This document shows positions 33,408-37,044 of a stretch of 37,044 nt of DNA, piece after piece. Below the pieces are notes generated by a model. It had not been told where the DNA came from and did not search any database. It saw nothing but the letters and a program-made list of their open reading frames with translations. The position numbers and the translations under genes are program-made. The stretch spans positions 1 through 37,044 of the forward strand of contig JAILQK010000051.1 in assembly GCA_024699045.1 (NCBI GenBank). Direction: 5' to 3'. Within the stretch, counting starts at the first letter, position 1. The number at the start of each line of letters is the position of its first letter. This DNA comes from Lachnospiraceae bacterium (GTDB lineage Bacteria; Bacillota; Clostridia; Lachnospirales; Lachnospiraceae).

Positions 33408-34378
33408 TTTCCGAATTTGACATGTGTATGACTGAAAAGATGGTCCTGGCAGTATTCATAGTTGCCCGCACACTTGCTGCAGAATCTGAACTCAAGTTCA
33501 TCTCCGTCAAGCTCAGTCCGTCCGCATACGGCGCACCTGTGCTTTGTGATCCTGTCATCCGCGGGATGCGTTATCGTATGGAATGCCGATGTATCCTGCC
33601 CGGTCGTCTGACCTGCAGCACCCGATGCAGCGCCGGAATTCTGTCCTCCGTTCACGGAGCTCCAGCCTTTTCGGTTCCTGTTACCCTGATAATAAGGACC
33701 TCTCTCATAAGCCTTCTTAAAATTCTTCTTTCTGGCTCTTTCTCCCGGCGAGATCGAATGATAGTTTCTCGTAGTGAAGAAAAAGATGATGAAGTTCAAA
33801 AGCGAAACTATGATGGCTACCCTCTCCGCCCAGCTAGACACCAGCGCCTGGTATACAAGGAACGCTACATCAACAAACGCCAGATATTTGATCTTGAGCG
33901 GGATCAGGAAATACAGCATGACCTGCATATCGGGGTAGCATGCCGCAAACGCCAGAAAGATCGACATATTGATGTAATAAGTCGTAAACATCCCGTCTAT
34001 GCTGTAGCCAAAGGCATAGAGCACGAAGGCCCCTACCATCATAAGGATAAGCCCCGAAAAGATATAGAAATTGTACTTGAAATCCCCCCAGGTCTGCTCC
34101 AGCGCAGTTCCTATCTGGTAATAAAAAAGAAGCATGATGATGGTAAATATCCCCGGGGCCGACGGAGGCATGAATATCCAGGTAAAAAGTCTCCATATCT
34201 GACCGTGAAGGATCAATTCCGGGCTCAGGTATATGAGCGAGATCACGGGAACGCCCGCAAGATTCAGAAAATACAGTATATACCCTATGATATAGGTGAG
34301 GATCATATATTTTGTAAGCTGCGGTACGGCATATCTGCCAAGTTTACGTTCAATTTTGTTTATCACTGAATTTATCAT
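33404..34378 (-). CDS. Rhomboid-like membrane protein (probable pseudoprotease) with C-terminal zinc ribbon
   Basis: About 324 residues. Six hydrophobic helices (about 20-210) follow the rhomboid/derlin pattern, including the WR of loop 1 (QIWRLFTWIFMPPS). The catalytic GxSG of helix 4 and His of helix 6 are absent; the corresponding region reads YYINMSIFLAFAACYPD. A low-complexity linker rich in Gly, Gln and Asn follows. At the end is a zinc ribbon: CAVCG (282, 285), CSKC (300, 303) and C310. The start at 34378 has AGGA six bases upstream; the frame also opens earlier. It is therefore likely inactive as a protease, perhaps a membrane adaptor. A promoter with a palindrome lies just upstream. 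Confidence 0.85.
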   Translation of the reverse strand: MINSVINKIERKLGRYAVPQLTKYMILTYIIGYILYFLNLAGVPVISLIYLSPELILHGQIWRLFTWIFMPPSAPGIFTIIMLLFYYQIGTALEQTWGDFKYNFYIFSGLILMMVGAFVLYAFGYSIDGMFTTYYINMSIFLAFAACYPDMQVMLYFLIPLKIKYLAFVDVAFLVYQALVSSWAERVAIIVSLLNFIIFFFTTRNYHSISPGERARKKNFKKAYERGPYYQGNRNRKGWSSVNGGQNSGAASGAAGQTTGQDTSAFHTITHPADDRITKHRCAVCGRTELDGDELEFRFCSKCAGNYEYCQDHLFSHTHVKFGK

Positions 34379-34410
34379 CATCAATCCTTCATAACGGGCT
34401 TTCAAACGCA

Positions 34411-34439
34411 AGTCTGACCGCTTAAACAGCGGTCAGACT
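34411..34439. other. Perfect 12-bp palindrome at the rhomboid promoter
   Basis: AGTCTGACCGCT (34411-34422) and AGCGGTCAGACT (34428-34439) pair perfectly around the five-base loop TTAAA. It begins at the edge of the minus-strand -10 box, so it would cover the transcription start. It could be an operator or a transcript stem. It also lies after the PHP gene and may end that transcript, though only a weak T-run follows on the minus strand. Confidence 0.6.
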
Positions 34440-34468
34440 ATTTTAATATAAAAAACGTCTATTGTCTA
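34440..34468 (-). promoter_or_regulatory. Sigma-A-like promoter upstream of the rhomboid-sigma-M16 series
   Basis: On the minus strand TAGACA (34468-34463), a 17-base spacer and TAAAAT (34445-34440). Both are five-of-six matches to consensus. It points to the rhomboid-like gene, whose ATG is about 60 bases downstream, across the palindrome at 34411-34439. Confidence 0.65.
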
Positions 34469-34479
34469 TGGTCTGGATA

Positions 34480-35223
34480 TCATGTCTCAAAACCGATCTC
34501 TTCAAGAATGGTCTTTATCCTTATATCCGATTGGGGCTGGCTTACCTGATCGGGACTGTGAGCATCACACCCGTATATGAGACGGCATCCCATAGACTTC
34601 GCAAGCCTGAAAAAATCCACTCTGGGATACCATCTTCCGGTAATGATCCCGAGTCCGTTGATCTCAAGCGGAACATCATTATCCCGGGCATACTCGCATA
34701 TCCGTGTCATATGCCTTAAATATACCTCCCGGTCTCCGGTGAAATGTATGAGATCGGGATGCGCAAGATACATGAACTCATGTGTTTCCAGCGCTTCTAT
34801 GACTATATCCACATAGTCCTTCAGCCTTTCCTCACTGTCGGTGGCATTGCCGGCATAAAAGCCGTTCTCCTCATCGGGAACATAATGCTGTCCGAGGATG
34901 ATGTAATCAAGCTCCCGGCTTCTGATCTCCTTCATGAGCCTGTCAAAATATCCTTTGAAATACTCGACCTCAAGCCCGATCCGTATGTCGATCCTGTCGG
35001 CATATTCGTATTTAAGGGTCCTGACCGTATCGACATAATCGTCAAGCTGATCCATATCCATACGGATAGGTGATACAAATCCGCTTTCATAAGGCTGCGG
35101 CGTATGATCGGAAAAGCCCAGTACCCTGAACCCGTTTTCTATCGCTTTTTCGACATACTCTCTCTCACTTCCCGTGGCATGCTTGCATCTTACCGTATGT
35201 GTATGATAATTCTCCGTCAGCAT
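34480..35223 (-). CDS. PHP-domain histidinol-phosphatase family protein (HisJ-like)
   Basis: A 247-residue PHP hydrolase. The motifs HTHTVRCKHA (7-16), FSDHTPQ, IGLEVEYF, ILGQHYV, YLAHPDLIH and YGCDAHSPDQV supply the trinuclear metal site. The family removes phosphate from histidinol phosphate or similar small molecules. There is no other histidine gene nearby, so the substrate is not settled. It starts four bases after the stop of the C_GCAxxG_C_C gene, with a weak ribosome site, so it is likely translated from the same message. The gene ends just before a promoter-palindrome region. Confidence 0.85.
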   Translation of the reverse strand: MLTENYHTHTVRCKHATGSEREYVEKAIENGFRVLGFSDHTPQPYESGFVSPIRMDMDQLDDYVDTVRTLKYEYADRIDIRIGLEVEYFKGYFDRLMKEIRSRELDYIILGQHYVPDEENGFYAGNATDSEERLKDYVDIVIEALETHEFMYLAHPDLIHFTGDREVYLRHMTRICEYARDNDVPLEINGLGIITGRWYPRVDFFRLAKSMGCRLIYGCDAHSPDQVSQPQSDIRIKTILEEIGFET

Positions 35224-35227
35224 TGTC

Positions 35228-35635
35228 TCAGCTAATCTTGCCCTTCTCCCTGAGGATATCCTCGACTATGCCGATGCTCTCGTATACCATAGAGTCGCAG
35301 TGGGGTTTCTTGGGAAGACCTTTTTCATGATTGATCCTCAAAAGATCCCGGCACTCTATGAAGCCCTCATGGTTATTTTTTATACGGTTCGCGAAATCCG
35401 CCACGACCTTGGGATCGTCCACACCGAAAAGTCCCAGGGTCATCAGACCTCCGGTAAAAGCCCCGCAAACGGAGGCAAGTCTCATTCCGCTTCCGAAATT
35501 CGCCCCCATCTTCATTGCCGTGTCATGGTCAATCCCCGCCTCCTCGGCGAAAGGGACCAGCACTGACTGTGCGCAGTTGTAATGAGGCGATTCTATCGCG
35601 CGGATCTCTTTTGCTCTGTCCAGATATTTACTCAT
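35228..35635 (-). CDS. C_GCAxxG_C_C family redox-type protein
   Basis: A 135-residue small protein. The conserved cysteines appear as YNCAQSVL, SVCGAFTGGLMTLG (the GCAxxG position), ECRDLL and HCDSMV. The family is frequent in anaerobes and may bind a metal or cluster or act in redox, but its function is not established. The frame extends back to 35719, but the family begins near MSKYLDRAKEIRAIESPHY. The ATG at 35635, which lies eight bases inside the end of the DUF4349 gene, is chosen. It is co-transcribed with the genes on either side. Confidence 0.87.
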   Translation of the reverse strand: MSKYLDRAKEIRAIESPHYNCAQSVLVPFAEEAGIDHDTAMKMGANFGSGMRLASVCGAFTGGLMTLGLFGVDDPKVVADFANRIKNNHEGFIECRDLLRINHEKGLPKKPHCDSMVYESIGIVEDILREKGKIS

Positions 35636-36932
35636 TCTTCCCGGACTCCTCTTTATTCTCCCCGTCATCTTTCTCTTCGTCCTTAGATGAAAGAGGGGTA
35701 TTGCTTGTATAGTGTCCACCCTGCTGACCGTTTCCGGCGGGCTTTCCGGTTATCGGAGGAGGCGCCGGCATCTGAATATCCGCTCCGCCCGCGGCCGTCT
35801 GTCCGTCCGCAGTCGTCTGTCCTGCTGCAGCCTGACTCTGTCCTGCCTGAGCTGTCTGTCCCTGACCCGTGACCGGCCTGCCCTGCATCTTCGCCTGCTC
35901 CTTTGCGGCTTTCTTCTCCTGTCTGCTCATCTTAGGTGTCTTTGATTTTTTCCCCGAGCCGATGATCTTCCTTATGATCCATACCACCAGGTAAGCAAAG
36001 AGTCCAAGGATAGCAAATAACGGAAGCCTTGTGATTATGAACACTGCCACATGGAATGCGATCTCAAGACCGTCGGCAAGCTGCTCCGTGAAATCCTCCC
36101 AGAGCTTCTGACCCAGGGACTTCTCACCGCCGCCCCCAAGATTTACGGTCCTGGTTTCCTCCGCATCGATCTGAACGGTGCTGTAGCTTACCTTGTTCTG
36201 CATGGACTTAAGCTGTCTTTGCAGGCTTTCAAGCTCATAATTGATCTTTGCGATCTCTTCCCTTATCGTGAGTATATCCTTTAACGAGGTCGCCTCTTTC
36301 AAAAGCTCCAGAAGACTGTCCCTCTCCGCCTCATACGTCGCGATCTTTGCCTGTGTATCCACATACTTCAACGTCACGTCTTCGGCGGACTCGCTCTTGG
36401 AAGTGATTATTCCCTCATCATTTACGATGTTAAGAAAATCATCAAGCTTTTCGGAAGGGATACGTGCCGTGAAATATCCGTATCTCGACTCAGAGTATTC
36501 GGAATCATAGGAATTGATATCCATACTCTCCATATATCCGCCATAATCCTTAACTGTCCTCTTAAGGTTGTCCGAAAACTCCTCCAGACTGGAAACTTCC
36601 AGGGAAACACTGGCATTCCGTATGATCTTGCTGCCGTATTCGACCACATCCGTTCCGGCATCGGCTTCAGCCGTAGAGCCGGCATCATCCGTGGTCTCAT
36701 CATAATCTTCGGACTCGTCATACGCCTTATCCTCCGCATATGACGAAGTATCATAATCAGCCGAATAGCCGGACGAGAATTCGTCGGATCCTTCATAATA
36801 AGCTTCTTCGGCTACCGCGGGTTCTGCCGCATATTCATCGCTCCGGTAAGCCGCACTGTTTTCAGATAAACTGCCGCAGCCTGAAAATACAAGAGCCGTT
36901 CCAAGAACCGCTATCACAAGAGATTTTTTCAT
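35628..36932 (-). CDS. DUF4349 domain lipoprotein
   Basis: A 434-residue lipoprotein. MKKSLVIAVLGTALVFSGC gives the lipid anchor Cys19. A Tyr/Asp/Glu/Ser-rich low-complexity stretch (about 20-95) follows, then the DUF4349 core (IIRNASVSLEVSSLEEF, GGYMESMDINSY, VTLKYVDTQAKI). Next are a long coiled coil and one transmembrane helix (FHVAVFIITRLPLFAILGLF, near residue 300), and a Gly/Gln/Ala-rich tail. The function of DUF4349 is unknown. GGGAGG six bases before the ATG at 36932 supports this start over the frame opening at 36953. Its C-terminus is a 6-7-residue repeat, and it is the first gene of this series. Confidence 0.87.
   Translation of the reverse strand: MKKSLVIAVLGTALVFSGCGSLSENSAAYRSDEYAAEPAVAEEAYYEGSDEFSSGYSADYDTSSYAEDKAYDESEDYDETTDDAGSTAEADAGTDVVEYGSKIIRNASVSLEVSSLEEFSDNLKRTVKDYGGYMESMDINSYDSEYSESRYGYFTARIPSEKLDDFLNIVNDEGIITSKSESAEDVTLKYVDTQAKIATYEAERDSLLELLKEATSLKDILTIREEIAKINYELESLQRQLKSMQNKVSYSTVQIDAEETRTVNLGGGGEKSLGQKLWEDFTEQLADGLEIAFHVAVFIITRLPLFAILGLFAYLVVWIIRKIIGSGKKSKTPKMSRQEKKAAKEQAKMQGRPVTGQGQTAQAGQSQAAAGQTTADGQTAAGGADIQMPAPPPITGKPAGNGQQGGHYTSNTPLSSKDEEKDDGENKEESGKNE
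35795..35870. repeat. Short tandem repeat encoding the Gly-Gln-rich tail of the DUF4349 protein
   Basis: Four or so units of 18-21 bases encode segments that each begin with GQT or GQS (GQTAQA, GQSQAAA, GQTTAD, GQTAAG). A shorter related stretch (AAGQTTGQD) occurs in the linker of the rhomboid-like protein near 33590-33640. Confidence 0.65.
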
Positions 36933-36968
36933 ACATTCCCTCCCTTCAGTCATTTCCCGTCAATGCTA

Positions 36969-36997
36969 ATGATATCCTTAAATCACCCCTGCCGCAA
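36969..36997 (-). promoter_or_regulatory. Weak promoter candidate for the DUF4349 gene
   Basis: On the minus strand TTGCGG (36997-36992), a 17-base spacer and TATCAT (36974-36969), about 37 bases before the ATG. The -10 is good (five of six), the -35 poor (three of six). Confidence 0.35.
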
Positions 36998-37010
36998 CCC
37001 ATGCAGACCC

Positions 37011-37044
37011 AAAAATGGACCTGGGGGACGGAGTCAGGGGGTCA
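37011..37044 (+). repeat. REP-like element, copy C, cut by the window edge
   Basis: Begins AAAAATGGACC, then TGGGGGACGGAGTCAGGGGG and TCA at the last base. It matches copies A and B. If the next bases are TTTTT, as in copy B, the two ends would pair. It lies in the gap upstream of the DUF4349 gene. Confidence 0.85.

Noticed and set aside
33422-34369. Plus-strand open frame of 315 codons opposite the rhomboid-like gene
   Set aside because: Charged, unstructured shadow; the opposite strand has membrane helices and a zinc ribbon.

Overview
The window reads as one contiguous stretch of a Clostridia chromosome, most likely Lachnospiraceae. The basis is the order rpsP-khpA-rimM-trmD behind ylxM-ffh, a Ruminococcus-type cellobiose 2-epimerase, an M16C peptidase, DegV, PocR and C_GCAxxG_C_C proteins, AGGAGG-like ribosome sites, frequent ATGA-type gene overlaps and sigma-A-like promoters. 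No 16S gene is present, so the genus is open. I found no tRNA, rRNA, CRISPR array, insertion sequence or prophage. No stretch over 300 bases lacks a gene. Nearly all genes lie on the minus strand. The exceptions are a patatin-like lipase gene (3375-4247) and a potABCD polyamine importer operon (16811-20586).

Layout. 1-3193: translation and secretion block, transcribed leftward: ylxM, ffh, rpsP, khpA, rimM and the 5' part of trmD. 3375-4247: patatin-like lipase, convergent with a DUF454 gene. 4260-9132: DUF454, a MATE transporter fused to an RsbW-like ATPase domain, an AEC transporter, a VOC protein and cellobiose 2-epimerase. 9151-14708: TtcA-like PP-loop protein, an orphan amino-acid-binding lipoprotein, a COG3044 ABC-class ATPase, a LUD-domain protein and glutamate-cysteine ligase. 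14821-16669: a TM-helix-repeat channel-like protein and a YgjP-type metalloprotease. 16811-20586: potABCD on the plus strand, driven by a promoter that overlaps a divergent minus-strand promoter. 20637-34378: a long leftward series of rhomboid-like pseudoprotease, sigma-like protein, M16C peptidase, era, recO, an unknown membrane protein, glyS, alaS, a PocR-chemoreceptor-like protein, degV and panE. 34480-36932: DUF4349 lipoprotein, C_GCAxxG_C_C protein and a PHP phosphatase.

Most genes are housekeeping or ordinary accessory genes. The most unusual signal is in the DNA between them. At least seven gene boundaries, plus one coding tail, carry short degenerate tandem arrays with units of 13, 15, 18, 22, 24, 26 and 36 bp. 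In three cases (cellobiose 2-epimerase, potD, alaS) the stop codon lies inside one repeat unit, so the end of the gene itself has been duplicated. A second, unrelated repeat is REP-like (core GGGGACGGAGTC). It occurs as an inverted pair that supplies the C-terminal codons of two convergent genes, and again at the right edge of the window. At protein level the oddities are the MATE-ATPase fusion, the sigma-like protein without regions 2.4 or 4, the rhomboid fold without catalytic residues but with a zinc ribbon, and a small soluble PocR receptor with a shortened signalling domain. All calls come from reading the sequence; no database search was run.
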